From Orientallactaga sibirica (lineage: Eukaryota > Chordata > Mammalia > Rodentia > Dipodidae): a stretch of DNA of 64,000 bases. Below are positions 44,373 to 54,565 of this stretch, in pieces. Within the stretch, counting starts at the first letter, position 1, and every line of letters begins with the position of its first letter. The position numbers were made by a program, and so were the translations under genes. The stretch covers positions 45,453,001-45,517,000 of the forward strand of contig JAEOAD010000012.1 in NCBI GenBank assembly GCA_036365145.1, in the 5' to 3' direction. A model generated the notes under the pieces. It ran no database searches, was not told the DNA's origin, and was given only the letters and a program-made list of their open reading frames with translations.

Positions 44373-44562
44373 AAAATTGTTTATTTATTTAAGAAAGAGG
44401 GAGAGAGAGAATGGCCACACCAGAGCATTCTGCCATGCCACTACAAACTCCAGACTCATGCACCACCTGGTACATTTGGCTTACGAGGGTCCTAGGGACT
44501 TGAATCTGGGTCCTTTGGCTTTGCAGGCAAGCGCCTTAACCACTAAGCCATATCTCTAGCCT
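44373..44562 (-). mobile_element. T-SINE
   Basis: An antisense copy with 15/16 target-site duplications ATTTTTGCTAATTTTA (44357-44372) and ATTTTTACTAATTTTA (44563-44578). Confidence 0.9.
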
Positions 44563-44708
44563 ATTTTTACTAATTTTAACATGAATTTCTATTTCAAGCC
44601 TCTCTTAGGCAGTCTACTCTAGTATTTTGGAGTTTTTGTTTTCCTGTGAAACTGAGGATCAAATCCACCCAGAGCTTTGTGCGTGCTAGGCAAGCACTCT
44701 ATCACAAG

Positions 44709-44800
44709 ACAATGGAATTTGGAATCAGGCATATAGAGGTTCAGCTTCTGGCCCTACCACTTCTTCCATTTATGACCTTAGACATGGGCTTACTAAATAA
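44709..44800 (+). mobile_element. MIR fragment
   Basis: 'ggaatttggaatcaggcata', 'gccctaccacttcttccatt' and 'atgaccttagacatggg' match the 5' half of MIR. Confidence 0.65.
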
Positions 44801-44935
44801 AGAGTTTGGATCATATCAATCTGGAAATTTCTGATTTAGTAAGTCTCGATCATGCCTAGCAATCTATTTTTCTAACTCTCAGTTTTGAAATAATTTTACA
44901 CTTACAGAAAAGTTGCAAAACATTACTAGATGTGG

Positions 44936-45237
44936 AGCTGGGAGATGAGTCAATGGATTAAGCACTTGCCACTCAAGCATGAGTACCTGACATTGGCTCC
45001 CCAGAACCCACATAAAGCCAGAAGCAGTAGTGTGAGTGGCTGTGATGCCAGAACACCTACCACAAGATGGGAGGCAGAAACACAAGAATCTCCAGGAAGC
45101 TCATGGGCCAGCTAGACTGGGGATGCAACAGTGAACAAGAGACCCTGCCTCAAACAAGGTGGAAGGCAAAGAGTGCCCTTCACATGCACACTGTGGCATG
45201 TACTTATGTGTGCACTCACATATACCAAAAGCAATAA
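44936..45237 (+). mobile_element. B4-like composite SINE
   Basis: tRNA-like head ('tggattaagcacttgccact', 'ccccagaacccacataaagc'), B1-like middle ('gatgggaggcagaaacacaa', 'caagagaccctgcctcaaac') and B4-type end with a 'gcacactgtggcatg' stretch. Confidence 0.75.
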
Positions 45238-45239
45238 AA

Positions 45240-45305
45240 AGGTAGCCTCAGCTGTCAGGAGGCTAAGGAAGGAGGGTCATGAGTTCAAGACCAGGGTGAA
45301 CTAAC
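45240..45305 (+). mobile_element. B1 fragment
   Basis: A short middle piece, 'tcaggaggctaaggaaggag' and 'gtcatgagttcaagaccagg', sitting between the B4 tail and the CT/AT repeats. Confidence 0.55.
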
Positions 45306-45336
45306 TCTCTGTGTCTCTGTCTCTCTCTGTCTCTCT

Positions 45337-45338
<2 letters not shown>

Positions 45339-45389
<51 letters not shown>
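45339..45389. repeat. (AT)n microsatellite
   Basis: About 25 perfect AT units following a (CT)n stretch. Self-complementary and able to extrude as a hairpin. Confidence 0.97.
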
Positions 45390-45393
<4 letters not shown>

Positions 45394-45496
45394 CACCAGT
45401 TTTTCTACTAAACATTTACTCTTTACCATGACCCCACATCTCAATTTATTGTCATGTCCCTTTAATCTCCAAATTGTGATAGTTTCTTGGTTTTTT

Positions 45497-45735
45497 TTTC
45501 TTTTATTTATTTGTTTAAATGTACTTTATTTATTTATTTGAGAGCGACAGAGAGAGGGAGAAGGAGGCAGAGAGAGAGAATGGGTGCACGAGCACCTCCA
45601 GCCACTGCAAACAAACTCCAGATGCATGCGCCACCTTGTGCATATGGCTTACGTGGGTCCTGGGGAGTCGAGCCTAGAACTGGGGTCCTTAGGCTTCACA
45701 GGTAAGCACTTAACTGCTAAGCCATCTTTCCAGCC
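45497..45735 (-). mobile_element. T-SINE, young
   Basis: It has perfect 11-bp duplications CTTGGTTTTTT at 45486-45496 and 45736-45746. The complete antisense element has two nested (TTTA)n tail segments. Confidence 0.93.
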
Positions 45736-45809
45736 CTTGGTTTTTTCTTGCCTTTCATGATCCTAAGACTTTTGAAAAACAGTGGTAAGTTTCTTAAATA
45801 TGTTTTTCA

Positions 45810-45990
45810 GAGCTGGAGAGATGGCTTAATGGTTAAGGCATTTGCTTGCAAACCCAAAGAACCCTGGTTTGATTCCATAGGACCCACATAAGCCAGATGC
45901 AGAAGGTGGCACATGCGTCTGGAGTTCATTTGCAGGGGTGGAAGACCTGGCATGCCCATTCTCTGACACTCTCAAATAAAATAATAAAAT
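45810..45990 (+). mobile_element. T-SINE
   Basis: 'gagctggagagatggcttaa' to 'ctctcaaataaaataataaa'. The (CT)n run is almost absent. Confidence 0.88.
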
Positions 45991-46003
45991 TAAATTTAAA
46001 AAC

Positions 46004-46163
46004 TTGGGGCTGGAGAGATGGCTTAGCGGTTAAGCTCTTGCTTGTGAAGCCTAAGGACCCCGGTTTGAGACTTGATTCTCCAGGACCCACGTAAGCCAGA
46101 TGCACAAGGTAGCCCATGCATCTGGAGTTCGTTTGCAGTGGCTGGAAGCCCTGGTGCACCCAT

Positions 46164-46200
<37 letters not shown>

Positions 46201-46243
46201 CTTTCTGTCTGTTGCTAATAAATAAATAAAAATAAACAAAAAA
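46004..46243 (+). mobile_element. T-SINE, inserted in the tail of the previous copy
   Basis: It has perfect 12-bp duplications AAATTTAAAAAC at 45992-46003 and 46244-46255. The left copy lies in the A-rich tail of the T-SINE at 45810. Confidence 0.93.
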
Positions 46244-46310
46244 AAATTTAAAAACCTAAGAAGTTGTTCAATTTGTGGTTATCTGTTTTTGTTTTTTTCA
46301 TGATTACTGT

Positions 46311-47290
46311 GATGGTTAGTCTTGATTCTCAAGCTGATAGGATCTAGAATCACCTAGAAGATACCTCTGGGTGTGTCTGTGAGGGCATTTCCAAAGAGGT
46401 GTAACTGAGGAGGGAAAACCTACTTTGAAGGTAAGCAACACCATCTGTGGTAGCTTGAATGGATGTTCCCCCCAATCAATTCAGGAGTTTTTTTGGTTTG
46501 TTATTGTGTTTTGGGTTTTCTTTTGTTTTGTTTTTTTGTTTTTTTGTTTGTTTGTTTGTTTGTTTGTTTGTTTGTTTGTTTTTTTTGAGGTAGGGTCTCA
46601 CTCTAGCCCAGGCTACCTGGAATTCACTATGTAGTCTCAGGGTGGTCTCCAACTCATGGTGATCCTCCTATCTCTGCCTCTCGAGTGCTGGGATTAAAGG
46701 CGTGCACCACCACGCCTGGTCTCAGAGTTTTATTAAAGCTTGTAATTTAGATATCCAGCACCCTGACTGGAGGAGATGTCGCTGGGGGCAGACCTGAATT
46801 CCAGCCTGAGATATGCAGTGCTGAGCTTTATCTGGAGCTGCTAAAGTGTGCTTGCAAGTGCTGGTGGTGGCTGCTTTTTTGTCTCTACCTGGACCTGTGA
46901 AAGCAGGCCAGTTTCTTCTGCCATTCTGGAATTTCCCCTGGGTCTGCAAGCTTCCCTTCCTCCCATAACTATGTCTGCTCTGAAGGTTTATCACAGCAAC
47001 GTGAGGCTGTCTGCTACACCATGTCATGGTCTGGGATCCCAGACTTCATAAAGAGGGAAGACAAGGAGAAAGCGTGAGCACCAATATTCAAGTCTCTGCT
47101 AACTAACTTCAGACTCAGAGTTCCCACATCCCTCACACTCCTGTTGCCACAGCTTCAAACTGCTCCCACTGCCACACCCTCCCACTATGCCGGATTGTAC
47201 CCTCAAAGTGCCAGCAAAAGTTAACCTTTGTCTTAACATACTTTTGTCAGGTATTTTGTCATATCAACAAGAAAAGTAACTATTACAATG
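46311..47290 (+). mobile_element. MaLR-like LTR with a second LTR nested inside
   Basis: The outer element has a left part 'gatggttagtcttgattctc', 'gatctagaatcacctagaag' and 'gggtgtgtctgtgagggcat', and a right part 'ggtctgggatcccagacttc' and 'tttgtcaggtattttgtcat', ending 'agtaactattaca'. The inner element, 46445-47015, begins 'tgtggtagcttgaatgg' and contains 'ggtttatcacagcaac'. ACACCAT flanks the inner element at 46438-46444 and 47016-47022. A B1 sits within the inner element, giving three levels of nesting. Confidence 0.6.
46485..46728 (-). mobile_element. B1 SINE with long (GTTT)n tail
   Basis: A complete antisense B1 ('gaggtagggtctcactctag' to 'gcgtgcaccaccacgcctgg'). The tail complement is about 80 nt of GTTT repeats. 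Confidence 0.9.
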
Positions 47291-47309
47291 ACATGACTGG
47301 TTTATTTTT

Positions 47310-47526
47310 TTTAACATTTTATTTTTATTTATTTATTTGACAGAGGAAAAGGGAGGGAGAGAGAAAGAGAAAGATTGGGCATGCCAGGGCCTCCAGCCAC
47401 TGCAAACAAACTCCAGAAGCATGCACCATCTTGTACATCTGGCTTACATGGGTCCCGGGGAATTGAACTGAGGTCCTTTGGCTTTGCAGACAAATGTCTT
47501 AACCGCTAAGCCATCCCTCCAGACCC
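47310..47526 (-). mobile_element. T-SINE
   Basis: GACTGGTTTATTTTT (47295-47309) and GACTGTTTTATTTTT (47527-47541) form a 14/15 duplication around a complete antisense copy. Confidence 0.92.
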
Positions 47527-47684
47527 GACTGTTTTATTTTTAAGATGATCACGGAAGTGATTATTTCTTGCTGCATCATTTCAGGGGCACAATCACATCT
47601 TACTCCTGCTGACGTGACTTGATAAGCCAGATAAGGTGGCATCTGCTGAGTTTCCAGTGTCAAGTTACTATGTTTCCTCTGCTA

Positions 47685-48110
47685 TGGCTTGGATGTCCTT
47701 TGCCCTTTGAGGCTCCAAGTTTTGGAAGGCTGGACCCCAGTAAGGACAATGGGAAAGTGGTTGGTGCCACTAATGCTACCAGATGGCAGTAGAATTAGTA
47801 CCAGGTAAGGTTTTGCAACATAATCAGGTCACTTAGATGTCCTTAGATGGATCAGTCTTTAAGAGTGAGTGGATTGCTATAAACCATTGAACCCAGCCCC
47901 TCTCCCGGCTTCAGCTTCCTGTCTTCTCTCATTTGCATACACTCCTGCCATCATGAGTCTGTCCACCCAGAGGCCTTCACGAGAGCCATGCTTAAGATGG
48001 TGCATTGCTTTTAAACCTCCCAAACTATGAGCTAAACCAATACCTTTTCCTTTATAAAAACTTAGTGTCAGGCATTTTGCCATAGGGGGAAATTACTACT
48101 ATAGAGAGAG
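47685..48110 (+). mobile_element. MaLR (MST-like) LTR
   Basis: Sense landmarks: 'tatggcttggatgtcctttg', 'ggctggaccccagtaaggac', 'ccatgcttaagatggtgc', 'ccaaactatgagctaaacca' and 'tgtcaggcattttgccatag'. Confidence 0.6.
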
Positions 48111-48162
48111 ATTTGGGGACTTTGCAGATACAGTATGTCTCCTCAACCTGTCACAGGTAGAT

Positions 48163-48325
48163 TTTGTTGTTGTTGTTGTTGTTTTCAAGGTAGGGTCTCA
48201 CTCTGGTCCAGGCTGACCTGGAATTCATTATGTAGTCTCAGGATGGCCTTGAATTCATGGCAATCCTCCTACCTCTGCCTCCGGAGTGCTAGGATTAAAG
48301 GCATGCGCCACCACACTGGCTATAA
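48163..48325 (-). mobile_element. B1 SINE with (GTT)n tail
   Basis: A complete antisense B1, 'caaggtagggtctcactctg' to 'gcatgcgccaccacactggc'. Confidence 0.92.
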
Positions 48326-48534
48326 AAGTGATTTTTTTTTTAATTTTTTTCACCCATTCTACATTTATTAGTTGTTACTCTCTTAGGAAGAGCTCTGTAA
48401 GGAAAAGTTATTCCCTCTCTTTAGTCTACTAATGTGTTTAATTACTTATTGAAGTGAGTATGGACTCAGAGAGTTATTCTGAGCCTTAATTCAATGCTAT
48501 CAATATTTTTGTTACTCTGGATAATCTAATTTTA

Positions 48535-48725
48535 AAAATATATATATTTATTTGAGAGATAGAGGAGAGAGACTGGGAGTGCCAGGGCCTCCTGCTGCTG
48601 TGAATGAACTCCAGACGCCTGTGCCACTTTATGCATTTGGCTTTATGTGGGTACTAGAGAATCAAACCCAGAATATCAGGCTTTGTAGGCAGGCTCCTTT
48701 AACCACTGAGCCATCTCCCAGCCCA
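48535..48725 (-). mobile_element. T-SINE
   Basis: An antisense copy, 'tatttatttgagagatagag' to 'tgagccatctcccagccc'. It is the left member of a pair that together lies between copies of ATAATCTAATTTT (about 48521 and 48959). Confidence 0.88.
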
Positions 48726-48764
48726 ATAAGGTAATACACACACATACATACACACACCACACAT

Positions 48765-48958
48765 TTTTTTCAAGCAGAGAGAGAGTAAAGAGAGACAGAC
48801 AGGGAGAATGGGCATGTCAGGGCCTCCAGCCACTGCAAATGGACTCCAGGTGCATGTGCTTCTGTGTATGTGGCTTACGTGGGTACCTAGGTACTGAACC
48901 CCACTCATCAGGCTTTGCAGGCAAGTACCTTAATTGCTGAACCATCTCTCCAGCCCCC
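48765..48958 (-). mobile_element. T-SINE, second of a pair
   Basis: 'caagcagagagagagtaaag' to 'aaccatctctccagcccc'. A CA/CATA-rich stretch (48736-48764) separates it from the previous copy. Confidence 0.88.
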
Positions 48959-49004
48959 AATAATCTAATTTTTGAGTTGGTAAGAGAATATTTGACTCAA
49001 GCTG

Positions 49005-49130
49005 TCTAACTTCATTTCCTCACCTACAGAATGAAAACAGTAACACTGCTCTTAAACAATTGTGAGGATGAATACTGCCATGCATATTAAGCCTCAGCTC
49101 ACTGCTTAATAGACACTCTCAACTTAGATT
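49005..49130 (+). mobile_element. MIR
   Basis: 'aacttcatttcctcacctac', 'agaatgaaaacagtaacact' and 'gtgaggatgaatactgcc' follow the second half of MIR. Confidence 0.65.
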
Positions 49131-49429
49131 GCCATATGCAGGTGTCAGACACTGAGCGGGACCGGAGGCATAATGAAGCCTGGTTAGTCATCGGACACAT
49201 AGTTCAGGCAGGAATGCCACTGTGGAGCAAGAAGGAAGGACTAACTGTTCTTAATAGGCACTTACATTAGACCTCATTTGGAACTCAATTTCCACATAGA
49301 CATCGGAGATTGCTTCCATTTCCAGTACTGTGCTATGCATTACTATCCCATATGTATGGAAAGATTTCATGACTCACAATAAAGGTGCCGTTGCATCCAT
49401 CTTCTCAGCAGCCTCCATTGCTTAGCAAA
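49131..49429. other. Unique DNA, nothing recognised
   Basis: No nameable repeat or exon. Confidence 0.35.
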
Positions 49430-49574
49430 ACTCACATTGTTTCCTTAGCTCTAGTGCTCACATATGGTATTTATCACATTTGTTATTAGTCCTATTGAAA
49501 ACAAACACAGGCAACTTTTCCATAGAACTTATAATTACATAATTGTCTTTTTAAAATTCATAGCATCTGGCATG

Positions 49575-49700
49575 CTGGGTCATGCCTTTAATTCCAGCAC
49601 TTTGAAGGCTGAGGTAGGAGGACCTCTGTGAGTTCAAGGACAGCCTGGGGCTATAGAATGAGTTCCAGGTCAGCCTAGGCTAGAGTGAGATACTGACCCA
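49575..49700 (+). mobile_element. B1 SINE
   Basis: 'catgctgggtcatgccttta' to 'aggctagagtgagatactga' plus an A-run. Confidence 0.88.
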
Positions 49701-49717
49701 AAAAAAAAAAAAAAAGG

Positions 49718-49860
49718 CAGCCAGGCATGGTGGTGCACATGGGAGGCAGAGGTAGGAGAATCGCTGTGAGTTTGAGACCACCCTGTGACTACGTAGTGAG
49801 TTCAAGGTCAGCCTGGACTAGAGTGAAACCCTACCTCAAAAAAAAAAAAAAAAAAAAAAA
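49718..49860 (+). mobile_element. B1 SINE, internal deletion
   Basis: 'cagccaggcatggtggtgca' jumps directly to 'catgggaggcagaggtagga', so the 'ctttaatcccagcact' block is lost. It ends in about 23 A that run straight into a headless T-SINE. Confidence 0.88.
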
Positions 49861-49985
49861 AGACACTTGCCTATGAAGACTAAGGATCTAGGTTCAATTC
49901 TTCAATTCCCATTTAAGCCAGAGGCACAAGGTGGTACATGTATCTGGGGTTCATTCGCAATGGCCAGATACCCTGGCATGCCCAT

Positions 49986-50025
<40 letters not shown>

Positions 50026-50042
50026 ATAAATAAATAAATAAG
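49861..50042 (+). mobile_element. T-SINE, 5'-truncated, fused to a B1 tail
   Basis: It starts at 'gacacttgcctatgaag', missing the first 30 nt or so of the head including the A box, directly after the B1 poly(A). Then the normal body, (CT)n and AATAAATAAAT. Confidence 0.85.
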
Positions 50043-50069
50043 AAAGCTTCTTACAGAAAAAAAAATCAG

Positions 50070-50290
50070 AGACTGGAGAGATGGCTTAGTGGTTAAGACA
50101 TTTGCCTGTGAAGCCTAATGACCCAGGTTCGATTCTCTAGTACCCATGTAAACCAGATATTCAAGGTGACACATGTGTCTGGAGTTTGTTTCCTGAGGCT
50201 AGAGGCCCTGGTGTGCCCATTCTCTCTGTCTCTTCTTTTATTTGTCTGTCTCTCTCTCTCTTAAATAAGTAAATAAATAAAATATTTTTA
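50070..50290 (+). mobile_element. T-SINE
   Basis: A full copy, 'gactggagagatggcttagt' to 'aaataagtaaataaataaaa'. Confidence 0.9.
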
Positions 50291-50431
50291 AATCAAAATA
50301 GAAGACATTCATAAATGAAATAAATTTTACTGTTGGTCTATATTGCCGTATACTCCCATGGTCTAAGTCAGTACCCAATACTTAGTATGAGCTTAAAAAT
50401 GCTTATTAAATGAATGGATTAGAAATGAACA

Positions 50432-50660
50432 AATAGCCAGGCACAGTGGTGCATGCCTTTGATCCCAGCACTCCAGAAGCAGAGGTAGAAAGATTGGCAA
50501 GAGATCGAGGCCAGCCTAAGAGAACATAGTGAATTCCTGATCAATCTAGGCTAGAATGAGACCCAACCTTGAAAACAAAAAGCAAAAAGAAAGAAAGAAA
50601 GAGAGAGAGAGAGGGAAGAAGGGAGGGAGGGAGGGAGGGAGGGGAAAGAAAGAGAAAAAA
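50432..50660 (+). mobile_element. B1 SINE with purine microsatellite tail
   Basis: A B1 body (50432-50575) with many substitutions, then GAAA/GAGA/GGGA repeats to 50660. Confidence 0.85.
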
Positions 50661-51484
50661 AATGAACAGGTGAATAGCCATAGAAATTGCCACAAAAGAA
50701 GCGGAAGTATTTCATAAGAGGAAAAAAAAATATGATCACTTTAGAGAAGTTCTAGAGCCGAGCCTACAGACAGTGGGAAGAGGAGGAAAAGTTATTCCCT
50801 AGTTCTCAAGAATTAAGAGCATCATCCTAGACGCTGTGGCTGCCATTGTCACTCTCTCCAACTTCCTCCTCTGAAAAACGGTGCCCGTTAATGCTGGGCA
50901 CCGAATCTTAAGTGATGAATGAAAGCTGCTGGCCCAAGGTCCTGGTCCTGTGACAGGCTCTGAGCTTCATCCAGGTTCCACATTTAGTGTGACGCACATG
51001 TTGCTCTCTCTTAAAGTTCAGAACATGGATTGGGACAATAAGCGCCTCTGAAAATATCTTCTATGTGCTCCATAAATACCACCTCCAGACACACTCCAAA
51101 ATTAAATCTCTGTCTCATTCATTTTCCCAACACCTGCTTCTCAACTGACCGAACTGTTTCACACAAGCCTTTATTGACCCTGCTCTGCTCTCATGGGGAA
51201 ACACTGGCCACAGGAACCACACCACGAAAGACCAACACATAACAAATCCTCCTGCTACTTGAGCAACATACTTAGATAAGGTCCAAGGTGGACAGGCATT
51301 TCACTAACTTGAACTCCACAGTAAATAGCATTATAGAACAGTGATGTAAACAGGGCATTTCTACTCCATGTTGTCTTTGCTATTTTCTTATCAGGTTTTC
51401 TTATATTCTGCTTATAATGCCTACTGTAAACTGTGGGTCCCAGATCACAGAAGCAGCCAGACCCATGATGTCAGAAAATACAGA
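50661..51484. other. Repeat-poor DNA
   Basis: No transposon recognised over 820 bp. No exon is supported. Confidence 0.4.
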
Positions 51485-51497
51485 AATTGCACTTGAG

Positions 51498-51745
51498 GGC
51501 TGGAGAGATGGCTTTACTTTAAGGTGCTTGCCTGAGAAGCCTAAGGACCCAGGTGCAATTCCCTAGGACCCACATAAGCCAGATGCCCAAGGTGGCATAT
51601 CTGGAATTCATTTGCACTGGCTTGAGCCCTGGCTTGGCCATTCTATCTGCCTCTCTCTCTCAAAGATGGAAGGAAGGAAGGAAGGAAGGAAGGAAGGAAG
51701 GAAGGAAGGAAGGAAGGAAGGAAGGAAGGAAGGAAGGAAGGAAGG
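51498..51745 (+). mobile_element. T-SINE whose tail is a (GGAA)n array
   Basis: It has perfect 13-bp duplications AATTGCACTTGAG at 51485-51497 and 51746-51758. Between them lie the SINE body (to 51660) and a GGAA array (about 51666-51745) in place of the usual AATAAA tail. The array therefore arose in or after retroposition from the SINE tail. Confidence 0.95.
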
Positions 51746-51772
51746 AATTGCACTTGAGTTAAACATGAATTT

Positions 51773-52110
51773 TGTGGTAGTTTGAACCATATATCCTCTA
51801 TAAACACATGTTCTTTGTATACTTGTCCTCAACTGGTGACAATTTGGGAAATACAGCCTTGCTGAAGGAGGTGTATTGTTGGGGTGGGTTTGGGGCTATT
51901 ATAGCCACCTCCCCCTTGCCAGAGCTCAGCTCACTCTGCTGCTTTGTTTTCCACCTGCTGCAGCAGAGGTAATGTCCAGCCTCTGTTCATGCCATGCTTC
52001 CCCTGATAGCATGCAGCTTCCTCTTGAGACTGTAAGCAAAAATAAAAATTTTCCTCCCATTGGCTGCTTTTAGTGGGGTGCTTTATCCTAGCCACAAACG
52101 AACTACAACA
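51773..52110 (+). mobile_element. MaLR/ORR1-like solo LTR
   Basis: A 338-bp block begins TGTGGTAGTTTGAA and ends ACTACAACA. It carries 'ctcaactggtgacaatttgg', 'gccttgctgaaggaggtgta' and a poly(A)-signal-like 'gcaaaaataaaaat'. The flanks AATTT/AACTT could be a 5-bp duplication. Confidence 0.7.
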
Positions 52111-52276
52111 AACTTCAAAGACTGACAATTCTCCCAACTCTGTACTACTATACCCTAAAGTCCTTTATCCTAAAGGTTCCTAAGCCAAAGCCAGTGCTCT
52201 CAGACAGACTCTGAATATGTCACTACAAATAAACTTCTGTCTTATGAGAAATAGGAGCTTTAAAAAAGTGGTTATG

Positions 52277-52497
52277 GGCTGGAGCTACAGCTCAGTTGGT
52301 AGTGAGTTTGCCTACCATGAACAAAGGTTCCATTCCTAGCACTGTGTAAACCAGACATTATTGTACATGCTGAAATTTTGGTACATGGGAGGTGGAGGCT
52401 GGATCATCAGAAGTTCAAGACCATCCTAAGCTATATAATGAGTTCAAGTCCAGCCAGAACAATATGAGACACTGTCTTTTAGAAAAAAAAAAAAAAA
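52277..52497 (+). mobile_element. B4/RSINE-like composite SINE
   Basis: tRNA-like head ('ctggagctacagctcagttg') and B1-like second half ('aagttcaagaccatcctaag'), then an A-run. Confidence 0.7.
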
Positions 52498-52566
52498 GGA
52501 GTTATAAAAGTATTTCAAGGTCATTAGGCAAATGAAATGAGAGGAAGCTTGATAAAGAGAACTTGG

Positions 52567-52700
52567 CCATTTGTGGTGGCTCACGCATTTAATCTTTTGT
52601 GAGGCAAAGGTAAGAGGATTGCTGTGAGTTCAAGGCCAGCCTGAGAGTACATAGTGAGTTCCAGGTCAGCCTGGGCTAGAGTGAGACTCTACCTCAAAAA
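52567..52700 (+). mobile_element. B1 SINE
   Basis: 'gtggctcacgcatttaatct' to 'tgggctagagtgagactcta', ending in a short AG repeat. 'cccagcactt' is missing. Confidence 0.85.
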
Positions 52701-52857
52701 GAGAGAGAGAGAGAGGGAATGAGAATTTGGCTTTGGAGTTTTGGAATTGAACTTTGAATTCATAGTTATGTCTAGTTTGATGGTCCTTGATAGTTTCTTA
52801 AGCTCCCTGTAAGGCAGTGGTTTCTCTTATAAAGTATAAACAATAAACAATGATGCT

Positions 52858-53050
52858 GGAGCTAGAGAGATGGCTTAGTGGTTAAGCCTAAGGACCCATG
52901 TTTGACTCTCTAGATCCCACGTAAGCCAGACACACAAAGTGACATAATGTTGCACATGCACACAAGATGGTACACACATTTGAAGTTCAATTATAGTGGC
53001 TGGAGATCCTGTTGTACCAATTCTCTCTCTCTCATAAAAAAATATGCAAA
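52858..53050 (+). mobile_element. T-SINE, long-middle subfamily, with deleted head
   Basis: 'gagctagagagatggcttag', then a deletion of 'gcacttgcctgtgaag', the middle 'acataatgttgcacatgcac' as at 2911 and 3671, and a short CT run. Confidence 0.82.
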
Positions 53051-53857
53051 AAAATAAATAATTTCCCAAAGGAATTGTTAGTAATTAATAAGATGATGTA
53101 CTCAAAAGCACTGTGCACAGATTAGGAATGTCTGTTAGTTTTCTCTCCCTTCCTTGCCTGATCAGCCTAAGCCAATCCTAAAGGAAAGGAAGTGATGGGA
53201 GTAAATGTGGCTAAGAATTGGGCTATATGTCCAATTCCCACTTACCTTCATTTGCTAGTTCAGCAGAGAATGTGCCAGACCAAAGAAGACCAAACAACCC
53301 TTGAGGTGAGCTCCACGGAGGAAGAAATGTGTAGAAATAGCAAGTAGGGAGTCAAGGGGGTGGGTGAAGCCCAGGACTAATAATGGGTACTTTTCATGCC
53401 CAAATTGTGAATATTTTAGAACCTGTTGGGTCACTTTTCATTGAAATTAGAACGAAGAGGGGGGATAAGAAGAGAAGGGTTCCCTAGTTCTCGTCAGGAG
53501 GTATTTAACTCTACTTGCAGCTCAGGAACCCCAGAGCACAGGAAAGAGGCCACTGAACTTTCCACTTGTATTACCTCTTCACTGTCATTATTTGAAGCAT
53601 GTGTCTTAGCAGGAGTGTCATTAGTTCATGGCTGGAGACACAGGCAAGCAGTTTTGTGGTATTCTGAAGAAACAGCAGTACAAAAACACAACTCTAGCCT
53701 GGTGGCATCCTGCGGTCAATGCTTACAACAAATGAATGGCCCAGTTCAACTGGAAGAAGATGGAGGTGTGGTTGCCAAAATAATAATAACCTGCCTTTCT
53801 GAGGAGGTAACAAAAGCAAGGAAATGATTACCACAAAAGTCAAGATATGGTGTAGCA
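53051..53857. other. Repeat-poor block with a 133-codon open frame
   Basis: 53426-53827 (+) is the longest open frame outside the L1. Its product shows no domain, signal peptide or membrane segment that I recognise, and I cannot place splice sites. I do not call it a gene. Confidence 0.3.
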
Positions 53858-54240
53858 GACAGCTTCAGGTTCTCTGAGATGAACTTCCAGACCAGGCACA
53901 GTTATGGAGGAAGAGATATTATTTATTGAACCTTACAGATCCAGGGGAAGTTTCATAAAGGCAGGAGAAGCAGCCTGCTTTCACAGGGCCAAGCAGAGAG
54001 AGAAAAAGCCAACCAGGCGCACAGTACACAGAGCAAAACTACTGCCAAAAGGTCACACAGCACACTTCAGGAACTCCTGCTAGGCACATTTGCATATCTT
54101 TACAATGGAATCTCAAACCCACCATTAACACCTTAAGACCAGCCCCCAGTGACATTGCCTCTAGCAAGGTGATTGCAGATGCAAACTATAACTAATAAAA
54201 CACTGAATATATTGGGGGACATATATTCAAACTACCACAT
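53858..54240 (-). mobile_element. MaLR-like LTR, diverged
   Basis: Antisense landmarks: 'ttatggaggaagagatatta', 'aggagaagcagcctgctttc', 'accagcccccagtgacattg' and the end 'gggggacatatattcaaact'. Confidence 0.5.
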
Positions 54241-54314
54241 ATGGATAGCCCAAGAAAGGAGGGCAGAGGTGTGGTGTACAAGGCAAAGGAGGGGCTTCTG
54301 GTTTGGCCATATTT

Positions 54315-54557
54315 TGTTTCTTTCTAGTTTTTAAATTTTTAACTATTTATTTTATTTATTTGCGAGAAAGAGAAAGAGGTAGATCAATAGAGAGAGAGAG
54401 AGAGAATGGGCACACTAGGGCCTTCAGCCACTGTAAACGAACTCATCAGACACATGTGCCACCTTGTGTAGCTGGCTTACGTGGGTCCTGGGGAATCAAA
54501 CCTGAGTCCTTTGGCTACGCAGACAAATACCTTAACCACCAAGCCATCTCTCCAGCC
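54315..54557 (-). mobile_element. T-SINE, first of a tandem pair
   Basis: A complete antisense copy bounded by CCATATTT at 54307-54314 and 54558-54565. Confidence 0.9.
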
Positions 54558-54565
54558 CCATATTT

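Larger units (their letters stand above)
49430..50415 (+). mobile_element. L2 3' end split by four SINEs
   Basis: 'gtatttatcacatttgttat' (49468) and, after two B1s and two T-SINEs, 'agtacccaatacttagtatg' and 'aaatgcttattaaatgaatg' (50371-50415) are consistent with one L2 tail ending in the usual 'aataaat...gaatg'. Confidence 0.5.
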
